Source: Kiritimatiellales bacterium (lineage in GTDB: Bacteria; Verrucomicrobiota; Kiritimatiellia; Kiritimatiellales; Pontiellaceae). From it: a stretch of 8,812 nt of DNA. The DNA lies in the NCBI GenBank assembly GCA_030630445.1, contig DAOVNC010000125.1:1-8812 (forward strand). The letters run 5' to 3'. The stretch's first letter is position 1. Each line of letters starts with the position of its first letter. The notes below the pieces were generated by a model, which saw nothing but the letters and a program-made list of their open reading frames with translations, ran no database searches and was not told where the DNA came from. Of the stretch, positions 1 to 7,721 are shown in pieces. Position numbers and translations under genes: made by a program.

Positions 1-447
1 CGCGATCTCGATGGTTTCCTCGAAGCGTTCGTCGCCCATGTTGGCCTGCAAGTGGCAGATGGCTTTGCCGGGAACGGATGGGGCGGACAGTTTGAATTTG
101 ACGTTCGTACTGCCGCCCGCCGCAAGGAACAGGCTTTGCTCAAAATGATCGTCGGCAAACGAAACCGACACTTGAACCCGCCCGTCTTTTCCCGATTCGT
201 TGTGGAGATGCACCGGAAGGGTAAACGCATCGGATGGGGCGAGGAAGCGCGGCAGGCTCGATTGCACCACGAGCGGGCGCTTGACGAGGAGCTGCCGGTC
301 TGTGGAACCGAAGCGCGAGCGGTCGAGCGCGACGGCCATCACCCGCAGCTGCCCGGTAAATTCGGGGACATCGAGTACAACGCAGGCGGTTCCGTTGCTA
401 GCGGTTTGGACGGTGGCCGACCAGAGCGCGACGGGTTTGAAGCGCCC
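1..447 (-). pseudogene. Continuation of the alpha-2-macroglobulin gene in the shifted frame (A2M domain start), runs off the left edge
   Basis: Reading the minus strand from 444 to 1 gives 148 codons without a stop. They begin RFKPVALWSATVQT, the typical opening of the A2M domain (PF00207). Later come GQLRVMAVALDRSRFGS and LVVQSSLPRFLAPSD, both characteristic of this family. This is therefore the continuation of the gene that ends prematurely at 398. Removing one G on the coding strand (one of plus-strand positions 445-447, a CCC run) joins the two parts as ...NPVKAR-RFKPVALW.... No ribosome binding site or convincing start codon is seen for separate translation. The thioester motif (CLEQ-type), if present, would lie beyond base 1, so it cannot be said whether this is a thioester-bearing member. 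Sequence error, recent mutation and, least likely, recoding are the alternatives. Confidence 0.85.
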
Positions 448-3400
448 GCGCCTTGACGGGGTTGAGCCGCTTCCGGATGGCGGCGAGCATTCCACCGCCG
501 GGTGCGGAGGGTGTGCCGCCGACCTTGTCGAGGGTTTCGGGCATGAGTTGCGCGTAGAGGTCGTGCTGGGCGATGGCCGGAAGGCGCGGCGCAAAGAAAA
601 AGGCGAACGGGTCGGGCGCCTTGAACGCGGTCAGCATGCAGATGCCTTCGTCGACGGCGGCCAGCACTACCTCGGACGTGCATCCGCTGCCATCGGCATC
701 CGTGACGCGCACCGGGATTCCCAGGCGGGTTCCGGGACGTATCTCTTCGGGCAGATCGAGTTGCACGTCGAGCTTACGCTCCGGTTTTTCGACGACGAGC
801 GCAATCCGCCCAGTGGCGCGGTGCTGTCCCCAGGTTTCTTCGGGGAGGGCTGGGCGGATAATGCTGACGGTGCAGTAGGCGTTGGGGCTGTATTCGTTTC
901 CGACGGGCAGTTCGACTTCCGCCGTGTTGTTGGTTAGCTCCAGAATCCGGTGGCTGAGGATGTGGTCGGTCTCGACGGTGAGGAGGAGCTTGCCGGGGAA
1001 CGGGGCCTTGATGGCCAGTGTGGCGGTGTCGCCCACGAGGTAGCTTTTTTTATCGAGCAGGAGCTCCACCGTGTCCGGCGCCTCCATCGACCGTTCGCTC
1101 CACGACTGCCCGGCCGAGCCGACATGGAAATCCAGTGCTGAGGAGACACCGGAATCCGGGTCGTGGACGCAGAGGCGATATTGCCCGGAATAGGCGGGCT
1201 CGAACTCCATCGCGCCCCGGCCTTCCGCCAGAGTCAACCCGCGCTCCTCCACGGGCGTGGCCTGTTGCTCGGAGTGGTACCGATAGAATTCGCCTTCGCG
1301 CTTGAGCACCGAGGTCCAGGAGAGTTTTTCGATCGTCACCTCCAGCCGTTGGATACCGCTTTCGACGGTTCCATCCGGCAATACGGTGGCCATCCCGAAG
1401 GAGTGGGCTTCGCCAACCCGGATGGGCTCGACTGGGCGGAGAAGGCCGATGTAGTAGGGGTAGACATCGATGGCCCGGCTTCCGTACGCCGTCACCGAGC
1501 GCCCGCCCGTCTCCATGGCCGTGCCGGAGACGATGGCCTTGATGGCCGCCGCCGGACGCCAACGGGCCGAGGTCTTGGCTTGGAATGCCGCCGCACCGTC
1601 GTCGTCCAGTGTTTTTTTGCCGAGCGATTTTTGGACGGGTTTGAACTTCCGGCGATGATCGCCGAACACGAAGCCCTTCCATTGCGGGGGGCGGAACGGA
1701 TGCGGCATGAAATCGACCCGCGCTCCCGCCGACAAGCTGCCCGCCGGGCCGCCAAAGAGGTGTTCGGCGAGGAGGTCGAAATCAAATGTCTGTCCCGCCG
1801 CAACGCGGTCGGTTTGCATTTCGAGGCGCGTGCGGATTTGGAGCGGAACGAATTCCTCGAGCGACACGACCGTTTGGCCGACGGGTTTTTCGCCTCCCGG
1901 AACCGTGGCCTCCAGCCGGTATTTTCCCGTCGCCGCATAGTCCGGCCAGGGGATCTCGAATTCGGCGGTTCCGTATTCGCCGAGCATGGCGCCGAGTGTC
2001 CGGTCTACCTTGCCGTCGGGGCGGTAGATCTTCAGTGTCAGGGGGAAGGCCTCCGCGCATTCCGCGTTTGGATCGCGGACAACCACCTTGAGATGCGTGG
2101 TTTCGCCGGGGCGGTAGATGCCCCGGTCGGTGAAGAGATAAGCCTCGTAGCCTGCGTCGAGATAAGGCCTCTCCCCGACCCCTCCACGCAGGGAAACCGC
2201 CGAGCTGTCGAGACGCAGAAAGGAAAGGTCGGTGTCCTTTTCGATGGAAACCAAAAACGGTTTGCCCTCCGTTATCCGGTCGGTTAGGTCGAATCGGGCG
2301 ATGCCGTCCGCATCGGTCTTGCCTGCCAGCAAAACCTGGTTTTCGAGCGAGTAGACCTTTACGTCGGCGTCAGGCAGAGGGGCGAGCGTGCGGAGCGAAT
2401 TGGCCCACACCAGAAAGTCGTTTTGGGACTGTTTGACGGATAGTCCGAAGTCGCTGACCACGACATAGTGCGATGAGCGCGCGCCCTTGTCGGAGCGGAC
2501 TTCAATGTGGAACGCGCCGGTCTGGCCTTCCAGCACCGGGCGCAGGTCGAGGGTGTGTTCGGCGATCTCGTTGCGCGGCGAATCGATGGGCAGCTCCAAT
2601 TCGCCGACAACGTGGCCGATGTTCTGGTGCGGGGTTCCGTAGAAGCTGTAGCGATGCGACCGCCGCGCCGCAAGTTGGACGAGGTTGTTGGGATAGATCC
2701 GCGTGATGATCGCTTTGCAATCTCCGGAGTTGACGAGGCGGAGCGGAATCTTCATTCCGCCCTTCGGCGACATGTAGCTGCCCCGGGCCGTGAACTCCAC
2801 CGCCGCGCGGGCGTCGGGGAAATAGACGGTCCGCGAAACGGCCTTCCCCAAGGCGGCGCCCGCCGTACTTCCGAGCGCGGGGTCGAAGGCGACCACATAG
2901 CGGGTGCCGGGCTTGAAGTCGCCTAGGATGCGGCAGATGTGGCGGGAGTAGCGCGTGCGCGACTCGACGTTGATCTCTACTTCGGGTTCCACCTTGATCA
3001 GATCCCGGGCAGTCGCCATGTCGATGGGGAGGTTGAAGCGCGCTTCAATGTGCCCCGCGCCAAAGGGCTGGTTTCTTGTGACCACCCGCAGGAGGCGCAG
3101 GTCGCGGGAAAGCTTCACGTTTTGAACCACGTTGCTTCCGAGTCCTGCCGGGCCGACGATGGATTGCAACCCCGCGTCGATCCGGACAACAACCTCATTC
3201 GTTTCCGTGTGTTGAAAGACCACCTCGATGGTTTCCCGGCTTTGGCGGTTATAGATGGCGCAGGAAATATTCTGGCCGGAAGGCGTCTGTATTTTCAGGT
3301 GGTTTTTGAGCTGTTCCGGGGAGACTTTTTCGGAGAACCCAATGTCCAGCCGGACTTGGTTATCCGAGGAATAGTTGCTTTGCGATATGCTCCGAACCGC

Positions 3401-3778
3401 GAGGGGATCGGAGTGGAATGTGAAGATCAGGGGATCCGCCAACGCCCGCGAGTCCACACCGCGCAACCCCTCGGAAAGAGTTGCGGTGAAGGGCGTGCAT
3501 CCGCGCCAGCCTTCGTTCGGCTGAAACACGAGTTCGTTGGGTTTCGTCCAGCGAAATGTCCCCTCCACATCGGGCGAAAATTCCACCGGCTTTTCCACGG
3601 GAACCATCTCCGCCGAAAAGCGCCATCGCAAAACATCGGTCGACCCCGATCCGACATACCTCGAAACAAGCTCGACTCCGATTTCATTTCCCTTGCCTAC
3701 ACGCCAAACCAACAAGGGCACGAAGCATGCGGTTGAAAGCAAGATGCCCGCGATAAAACCAACGATGAGCTTTTTCAT
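398..3778 (-). CDS. Bacterial alpha-2-macroglobulin family protein, N-terminal part (frame broken before the A2M domain)
   Basis: Large periplasmic protease-trap protein of the bacterial alpha-2-macroglobulin family. Family members trap proteases after cleavage of a bait region and are thought to guard the envelope. Residues 1-26 form a basic-then-hydrophobic signal or anchor segment. A Big/MG-like domain follows at about 45-125. The MG2 signature TDRGIYRPGE is at 550-559. The conserved AVDEGI segment is at 1041-1046, followed by PDPFAFFF and HDLYAQL, which lead into a bait linker (about 1079-1111) rich in Pro, Gly, Arg and Lys. After residue 1111 one extra base (445-447) shifts the frame: the last 15 residues are out of frame and the stop is at 398-400. 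Intact relatives are around 1500-1900 residues, so this product lacks the A2M and thioester-domain half. The start lies one base after the creD stop, with an AAGGA-type site 11-12 bases upstream inside creD, which suggests translational coupling. Family assignment is firm; whether the gene is functional is open. Confidence 0.9.
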   Translation of the reverse strand: MKKLIVGFIAGILLSTACFVPLLVWRVGKGNEIGVELVSRYVGSGSTDVLRWRFSAEMVPVEKPVEFSPDVEGTFRWTKPNELVFQPNEGWRGCTPFTATLSEGLRGVDSRALADPLIFTFHSDPLAVRSISQSNYSSDNQVRLDIGFSEKVSPEQLKNHLKIQTPSGQNISCAIYNRQSRETIEVVFQHTETNEVVVRIDAGLQSIVGPAGLGSNVVQNVKLSRDLRLLRVVTRNQPFGAGHIEARFNLPIDMATARDLIKVEPEVEINVESRTRYSRHICRILGDFKPGTRYVVAFDPALGSTAGAALGKAVSRTVYFPDARAAVEFTARGSYMSPKGGMKIPLRLVNSGDCKAIITRIYPNNLVQLAARRSHRYSFYGTPHQNIGHVVGELELPIDSPRNEIAEHTLDLRPVLEGQTGAFHIEVRSDKGARSSHYVVVSDFGLSVKQSQNDFLVWANSLRTLAPLPDADVKVYSLENQVLLAGKTDADGIARFDLTDRITEGKPFLVSIEKDTDLSFLRLDSSAVSLRGGVGERPYLDAGYEAYLFTDRGIYRPGETTHLKVVVRDPNAECAEAFPLTLKIYRPDGKVDRTLGAMLGEYGTAEFEIPWPDYAATGKYRLEATVPGGEKPVGQTVVSLEEFVPLQIRTRLEMQTDRVAAGQTFDFDLLAEHLFGGPAGSLSAGARVDFMPHPFRPPQWKGFVFGDHRRKFKPVQKSLGKKTLDDDGAAAFQAKTSARWRPAAAIKAIVSGTAMETGGRSVTAYGSRAIDVYPYYIGLLRPVEPIRVGEAHSFGMATVLPDGTVESGIQRLEVTIEKLSWTSVLKREGEFYRYHSEQQATPVEERGLTLAEGRGAMEFEPAYSGQYRLCVHDPDSGVSSALDFHVGSAGQSWSERSMEAPDTVELLLDKKSYLVGDTATLAIKAPFPGKLLLTVETDHILSHRILELTNNTAEVELPVGNEYSPNAYCTVSIIRPALPEETWGQHRATGRIALVVEKPERKLDVQLDLPEEIRPGTRLGIPVRVTDADGSGCTSEVVLAAVDEGICMLTAFKAPDPFAFFFAPRLPAIAQHDLYAQLMPETLDKVGGTPSAPGGGMLAAIRKRLNPVKARALQTRRALVGHRPNR

Positions 3779-3779
3779 T

Positions 3780-5126
3780 CTATTCTATTTCCTTTCCGGG
3801 TTGTGTTGCGGGCTTTGCGGCGAGCGCATACCAGTCGACCTTTCGGGTGAGCATCATGACGAGCGCCGTCAGTCCGAACAGCAGCGTCGAGCCAGCCACC
3901 AGCGCGTGGTCTTCGGATTGCAACAGGCCATAGAGCGCGCCGTAGAGCAACGCCAGCACCCCGCCAAACAATGCGCCGCGAAGAAACCCTTTAAGCACGC
4001 TGCACAGGTATAGGGCGATCACGCCGATGGTGGCCGCGCTGGCCGCCAGGTAGGACCAGCCAAAGCCAATGTGTTCCGACAGGCTGAGTAGCAGCAGGAA
4101 AAAGAGCGCCTGCGCCAGGCCGACGAAGCCGTATTGGATCGGGTGGATCTTTAGCTGCTTCACCAACTCGAACAGGAAGAACGCCGCGAAGGTGATGAAG
4201 ATAAACAGGAAGCCGTATTTGAGCGCGCGGTCGGTCAGCGGGTAGGGGTTGACCGGGTCGATCAGGTTGACGCCAAGGTGCTGGAGATCCCCAAACCGCC
4301 CTGCATCCATATCCTGCTGCGCCGAGCACGCCAAGCCGTTCACGTCCCACTCGGCGGTGAACCCGTTGTTCGAAACCGTCCGGTCGGTTGCCAGGAAATC
4401 GCCGACAAAGCTGGGGTGCGGCCAAGGCGACTTCAGCCGTATCCGGTTGTCCGAGCCGATCGGGACAAACTTGAATTGCTTCATGCCGTGGACCTTCAGG
4501 TCCATCGCGAATCCGACCTTGCTCCCCAACAGGCTCTCCGCGTCGGGAAGTTCCATATGGATCCCCGAGCCATAAGGATTAAGGGAGCTCCCCGGCTTGA
4601 TTTCCAGCGGTTCGCCTTTCCATTCGAAAACAGGTTCCCTTGAAATCCCGCGCGGATCGCTGAGGATCAGGCACGCCTTGATGGAAAGGAGTTCGAGCGT
4701 TGAGTCTTGCTCGGTGCGCAACGTCTCTTTCTCCGGGAAATCGACCGTGCCTTCGATGCGCCCGTCGCTCTGGTAGACATGGGCCTTGAAGATGCCCCGG
4801 TAGCGTTCCTGTACCTGGAGGGATCCTTCGTACTCCAACCGTTTGGGATAGACCATGGATTTTCTCACTGCGGCCATCTCCTTGTTGTACCAGCTATCCT
4901 TCTCCTTGTTGTAGAATTTGCCCATCCAGCTTTCGCGGTATTCAACGGCAAAAACCGGGCCTACGATGCGTTGTTGTCCGGCATAGCTTTTGGCGATATT
5001 TTGTTGCACCCCGAGCATCCGCTGCTTCCGTTCGTGCGTCATCCCGCCGATCGACGCCAGCGCAATGAGCATAAGAATTGAAATGCCGCCGAGTACCAGC
5101 AGCTTGAGTAGAACCTTGATTTGCAT
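3780..5126 (-). CDS. creD: CreD family inner-membrane protein
   Basis: A 448-residue inner-membrane protein of the CreD family (PF06123), close to the roughly 450 residues of the E. coli protein. In enterobacteria CreD belongs to the CreBC regulon and its overproduction gives colicin E2 tolerance; its molecular activity is unknown. Residues about 5-27 form the first membrane segment. The family motif SYAGQQRIVGPVFAVEY follows, then a periplasmic domain to about residue 300, then four to five membrane segments containing IHPIQYG, LLSLSEHIGFG (about 346-356) and LLQSED (401-406), and a final TRKVDWY. The start is MQIK, not the in-frame codon 13 residues upstream, because a perfect AAGGAGG sits 5 bases before this ATG. 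The stop codon TAG is one base from the downstream A2M start, so the two form one operon. No creB or creC lies in the window, so it appears to be outside a cre regulatory cluster here. Confidence 0.95.
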   Translation of the reverse strand: MQIKVLLKLLVLGGISILMLIALASIGGMTHERKQRMLGVQQNIAKSYAGQQRIVGPVFAVEYRESWMGKFYNKEKDSWYNKEMAAVRKSMVYPKRLEYEGSLQVQERYRGIFKAHVYQSDGRIEGTVDFPEKETLRTEQDSTLELLSIKACLILSDPRGISREPVFEWKGEPLEIKPGSSLNPYGSGIHMELPDAESLLGSKVGFAMDLKVHGMKQFKFVPIGSDNRIRLKSPWPHPSFVGDFLATDRTVSNNGFTAEWDVNGLACSAQQDMDAGRFGDLQHLGVNLIDPVNPYPLTDRALKYGFLFIFITFAAFFLFELVKQLKIHPIQYGFVGLAQALFFLLLLSLSEHIGFGWSYLAASAATIGVIALYLCSVLKGFLRGALFGGVLALLYGALYGLLQSEDHALVAGSTLLFGLTALVMMLTRKVDWYALAAKPATQPGKEIE

Positions 5127-5266
5127 GCCAACCTCCTTAGTTGTGCGCGGAGATTGGAACACCAAGTTGAAGGCAATATGAACTCCATGTGAAATGGAGG
5201 TGAAAAACTTCAGCTATATGAACGCCATCGGCAGGTACCGGTTCGATGGAGATGCCCGGTTCGGAT
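5127..5266. other. Sulfatase-creD intergenic region with two small hairpins
   Basis: The 140 bases between the sulfatase stop and creD contain two perfect 6-bp inverted repeats: CCATCG/CGATGG (5225-5230 with 5244-5249) and CTCCAT/ATGGAG (5183-5188 with 5194-5199, 5-base loop). The first lies 18 bases after the sulfatase stop, where a terminator would sit, but the nearest T-run in the transcript (GTTTTT, about 5205-5210) is some 15 bases past the stem and therefore not canonical. An imperfect repeat of CCGGTTCG also occurs at 5238-5245 and 5256-5263. It is not clear whether creD is co-transcribed with the sulfatase or has its own promoter; no clear -35/-10 pair was recognised. Confidence 0.3.
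5132..5138 (-). promoter_or_regulatory. Strong ribosome binding site of creD
   Basis: The coding strand reads AAGGAGG TTGGC ATG: a full anti-16S match five bases before the ATG at 5126. This fixes the creD start and rules out the longer in-frame start at 5165. Confidence 0.85.
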
Positions 5267-6559
5267 TCATAATGCGTTCTGTCGCTTCTCTATGCTTTCC
5301 CAGTACTCGTGGCTTATCTGTCTGAGATGCGCGACGATGCCGGAATGCTCGGCAACCAGATTCCTTCTTTCGCCCGGATCGTTGGGAAGATCATAGAGCT
5401 CCATCTTTTCACCTGTAATAATCAGCTTCCAGTTTTCTTGGCGGACCGCTATGGCCCGTCCCGATTTCCAGTTGAAGCTCTTGTGGGCTGTAGGCGCGTC
5501 AGGGGCTTTAATGATTGGCATCAGGCTCTTGCCATCGATCTTATGCTCTGCGGCCGGGAGCATGCACAACTCCAGAATGGTCGGGTACCAGTCGCAGCCC
5601 GTTGCCATCTGGTTGCGCACCTGATTCTCGGGAAGATGACCGGGCCATGAGATGATGGCGGGGATACGCAGGCCTCCTTCGTACAGACTGAATTTGCTGC
5701 CGCGATATGGGCCTGAACTGCCACCCCCGCCATGGGCCCGGACTTCCGTCGAGTGTCCGTGATCGGACTGGAAGATTACAATCGTATCGTTCGCCAGCTT
5801 CAGATCATCCACTTTTTCCACGAGTTGCCCGATCCGGTCATCCATTGTGGAAAGAAATGCAGCATAGAGGTTTCGGGGATATTCGAGGTGCCCATAATGT
5901 TCCAGCCATTTAGGGGATCCCTGATAAGGATAGTGAGGGCTGTTGATTGCAAAGTAGATGAAAAATGGCCGGTCTCTGTTCTTGTCCATAAAGCTGCTGG
6001 CTTCCTTGACCATAAGGTCGGGAAAGAACTCGCCATTGTGAAACACCTCCTTTCCATTGCGCCAAAGGTCGTGTTTGTTTGGGCCGTCCCAGTAGAAGAA
6101 GTGAGAGTAGTTGTCGATGCACCCGACCAGGTGCCCGAAGGAATGGTCGAATCCCTGTGCGTTGGGAATCGTCTGTTTGGAGTGCCCGAGATGCCACTTT
6201 CCAATATGTGCCGTGGCATATCCCGCCTTCTTCAATTCCTCTGCAATAGTCACCTGGGCAGAAGGCATGCCCTCCGAATCGAGGGCAACATTTCCTCCCA
6301 AACCGCCATGTTGCGGTGTGCGCCCGGTCATCAATCCGACCCGAGAAGGGGAGCAGACCGGAGCGGCTGCATAAAACTGTGTAAAACGTATGCCGCGCCT
6401 AGCTAAACGGTCCATATTCGGCGTAGTGAGATCCGTTGCCCCGTAGATGTTCATGTCAATAGATCCCTGATCATCGGTAAAGATAATGATCACGTTCGGC
6501 TGGCGGGCGAGCGCGGCGGTGGCCAAAAGCACAAGTATAGAAATCATTTTCTTTATCAT
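5267..6559 (-). CDS. Secreted formylglycine-dependent sulfatase (type I, S1 family)
   Basis: A 430-residue sulfatase of the alkaline-phosphatase superfamily, which hydrolyses sulfate esters, probably on polysaccharides or other sulfated compounds. Residues 1-18 are a signal peptide ending ATAALA before RQPNVIIIFTDDQ, so export is likely. Active-site features are complete: metal-binding D29 and D30, the C69-S-P-S-R73 motif whose cysteine is converted to formylglycine, K121 and H123 in GKWHLGH, H209 in SPHYPY, D266-H267 in SDHGH, and K289 in YRGSKFSLYEGG. The C-terminus has the usual LYDLPNDPGERRNL. The length suits a compact arylsulfatase-A-like member; the substrate cannot be told from sequence. 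GGAG seven bases before the ATG supports the start. No maturase (FGE or anSME) is encoded in the window. It reads towards creD and away from the sigma-factor gene. Confidence 0.95.
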   Translation of the reverse strand: MIKKMISILVLLATAALARQPNVIIIFTDDQGSIDMNIYGATDLTTPNMDRLARRGIRFTQFYAAAPVCSPSRVGLMTGRTPQHGGLGGNVALDSEGMPSAQVTIAEELKKAGYATAHIGKWHLGHSKQTIPNAQGFDHSFGHLVGCIDNYSHFFYWDGPNKHDLWRNGKEVFHNGEFFPDLMVKEASSFMDKNRDRPFFIYFAINSPHYPYQGSPKWLEHYGHLEYPRNLYAAFLSTMDDRIGQLVEKVDDLKLANDTIVIFQSDHGHSTEVRAHGGGGSSGPYRGSKFSLYEGGLRIPAIISWPGHLPENQVRNQMATGCDWYPTILELCMLPAAEHKIDGKSLMPIIKAPDAPTAHKSFNWKSGRAIAVRQENWKLIITGEKMELYDLPNDPGERRNLVAEHSGIVAHLRQISHEYWESIEKRQNAL

Positions 6560-6576
6560 CTATCTACTCCGTTAAG

Positions 6577-6658
6577 GCTGGGCTGACTCCGGGTTCCAAT
6601 GCCTGGCAAAACGCGGGCGTTAAATGGAGTCCGCTCAATCGGCGGGTGTGCGCCCAGC
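6577..6658 (-). promoter_or_regulatory. Nested inverted repeats in the sulfatase leader
   Basis: Within the 249-base divergent intergenic region, GCTGGGC (6577-6583) pairs with GCCCAGC (6652-6658). Nested inside, GACTCC (6585-6590) pairs with GGAGTC (6626-6631). A small CCGC/GCGG hairpin sits at 6631-6645. In the sulfatase transcript the 3' arm ends about six bases before the GGAG ribosome binding site (6567-6570), so a folded leader could influence translation. This is a structural reading only: no known riboswitch was recognised, and short inverted repeats in GC-rich DNA can be chance. Confidence 0.3.
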
Positions 6659-6797
6659 ATGGATGCATCGCGTACACCATAGCCTTTATTGTACTATAGA
6701 CCTATACTGAAGAGTTTCCGGAAATGGCATGAGTCTAGGTTTCCAAACGGTTTCCTGTTGTCGGTTTTTCCTCGTCGGAGTACGCTTCGCCTTGTTT

Positions 6798-6803
6798 GGA
6801 GGG
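6798..6803 (+). promoter_or_regulatory. Ribosome binding site of the sigma factor gene
   Basis: GGAGGG lies five bases before the ATG at 6809. It favours this start over in-frame codons reaching back to 6689, whose translation shows no sigma-factor homology. Confidence 0.8.
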
Positions 6804-6808
6804 TTTCG

Positions 6809-7408
6809 ATGAATGATTCCGTGCAGCAGAAAAAGGCTGATCCGAAGACCGTGGGCGAGGTGACACGGATTCTTCGAACGGCGGGGCTTGAGGGGGTGGA
6901 GGCAACAAGCGCATTGCTACCGCTGGTGTACGGCGAGCTCCGCCGTCTTGCCGCCTACCAATTGTCCCGGGAAAAACCGGGGCAAACGCTGCAGGCCACC
7001 GCCTTGGTAAACGAGGTCTATCTCCGGCTGGTCAAGGACACCGAAGCCCACTGGGAAAACAAACGCCACTTTTTCGGAGCGGCGGCCGAGGCCATGCGCC
7101 GTATTCTCATCGAAAGCGCCCGTCGCAAAAAGAGCCAGAAGCGCGGTGGCGGCTGGAAGCGTACGGCGATGGAGATTTCTGATGTTTCTGTTAATGATCC
7201 GTCCAGTGAATTGTTGCAGATCCATGAGGTGCTCGATCAACTTTCGGAGATTGATGCCGAGAGTGCCGAGATCGTCAAACTACGCTATTTTGTCGGCCTG
7301 ACCCAGCAGCAGTGCGCCGATATCCTTGGAATATCAAAGCGCACCGCCGACAACCGCTGGGCCTTCGCCCGCACCTGGCTTCTACGCGCCATTCAAGATA
7401 ATAGCTGA
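6809..7408 (+). CDS. ECF-type RNA polymerase sigma factor (PF07638 / TIGR02999-like)
   Basis: A 199-residue extracytoplasmic-function sigma factor that would direct RNA polymerase to a dedicated set of promoters. Region 2 spans about residues 34-113, with LLPLVYGELRRLAA, GQTLQATALVNEVYLRL, HFFGAAAEAMRRILIESARR and the basic KRGGG stretch. This pattern is typical of the family common in Planctomycetes, Acidobacteria and other PVC-related bacteria. Region 4 spans about 132-195, with a helix-turn-helix (LTQQQCADILGISKRTADNRWAFARTWL) that would read the -35 element. Sigma factors of this family often sit beside Ser/Thr protein kinases rather than classical membrane anti-sigma factors; neither is visible here. 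Downstream, where a partner gene would be expected, there is only 19 bases before an opposing gene fragment. The gene diverges from the sulfatase, but control of the sulfatase by it is not shown. Confidence 0.93.
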   Translation: MNDSVQQKKADPKTVGEVTRILRTAGLEGVEATSALLPLVYGELRRLAAYQLSREKPGQTLQATALVNEVYLRLVKDTEAHWENKRHFFGAAAEAMRRILIESARRKKSQKRGGGWKRTAMEISDVSVNDPSSELLQIHEVLDQLSEIDAESAEIVKLRYFVGLTQQQCADILGISKRTADNRWAFARTWLLRAIQDNS

Positions 7409-7427
7409 AACCGGGCACGGAAAAGAA

Positions 7428-7721
7428 TCATTGATTCTCCTGAGGAATATAGACCGCACCTCCACCAAGAATCCACCCGTTATTATTGATCTGGCTCAGG
7501 TTTCCAGAGAACTCATCCACCATAAGGTCCGAGAACTCGTACAGAATCCCCTCATGTACGAGGAAATACTTGGTTGAAAATTTTGTTGGGTTGTAACTGC
7601 CGATGATCTGTCTTTGATTGTTGATGCCATGTGCCCGTGCATGCTTTGCCCTTGGCGTCTTGATTTCTGCGGGGTTTTCTGGAGTGGTCCACAAAACGGC
7701 TCGGTCGGAGCATCCCGACAC
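7428..7721 (-). pseudogene. 3' fragment of a HAF-repeat (extracellular repeat) protein
   Basis: Minus-strand codons from about 7705 to the stop at 7428 encode DRAVLWTTPENP, then HGINNQRQIIGSY, YFLVHEGILYEFSDL and INNNGWILGGGAVYI. Two INN.xxI.G motifs separated by a hydrophobic strand pattern are the hallmark of HAF-family extracellular repeats (TIGR02913-like). The frame opens with a chance GTG at 7721, but the first five residues (MSGCS) are the antisense of TPR codons, so the recognisable protein begins about residue 6. No signal peptide, ribosome binding site or upstream repeats are present, so this is a C-terminal remnant of roughly 92 residues. Counted over 7441-7680 it is about 47% GC, lower than the roughly 57-60% in lines counted from the sigma gene. 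It lies opposite in direction to both flanking genes. Confidence 0.6.

Noticed and set aside
398..460. Programmed frameshift in the A2M gene
   Set aside because: No slippery heptamer, prfB-like stop-codon context or upstream Shine-Dalgarno-like stimulator is seen. A mutation or base-call error in a GGG run explains it more simply.
1163..2287. Long plus-strand open frame (374 codons) opposite the A2M gene, and a similar one at 2939-3736
   Set aside because: They show no recognisable domain and lie fully antisense to well-conserved A2M sequence. Long antisense frames are expected in GC-rich coding DNA.
5127..5165. Longer creD start giving 13 extra residues
   Set aside because: The AAGGAGG site sits five bases before the inner ATG, and the extra residues are polar and not CreD-like.
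5183..5199. CTCCAT/ATGGAG hairpin as an intrinsic terminator
   Set aside because: The stem is short and AT-rich with no following T-run on either strand.
6693..6708. Possible -10 boxes: TATACT (plus strand, 6703-6708) and TATAGT (minus strand, 6693-6698)
   Set aside because: Neither has a credible -35 box at proper spacing, and promoter rules for this organism are unknown to me.
6689..6808. Longer sigma-factor start adding 40 residues
   Set aside because: GGAGGG lies directly before the ATG at 6809, and the extra residues do not resemble the family.
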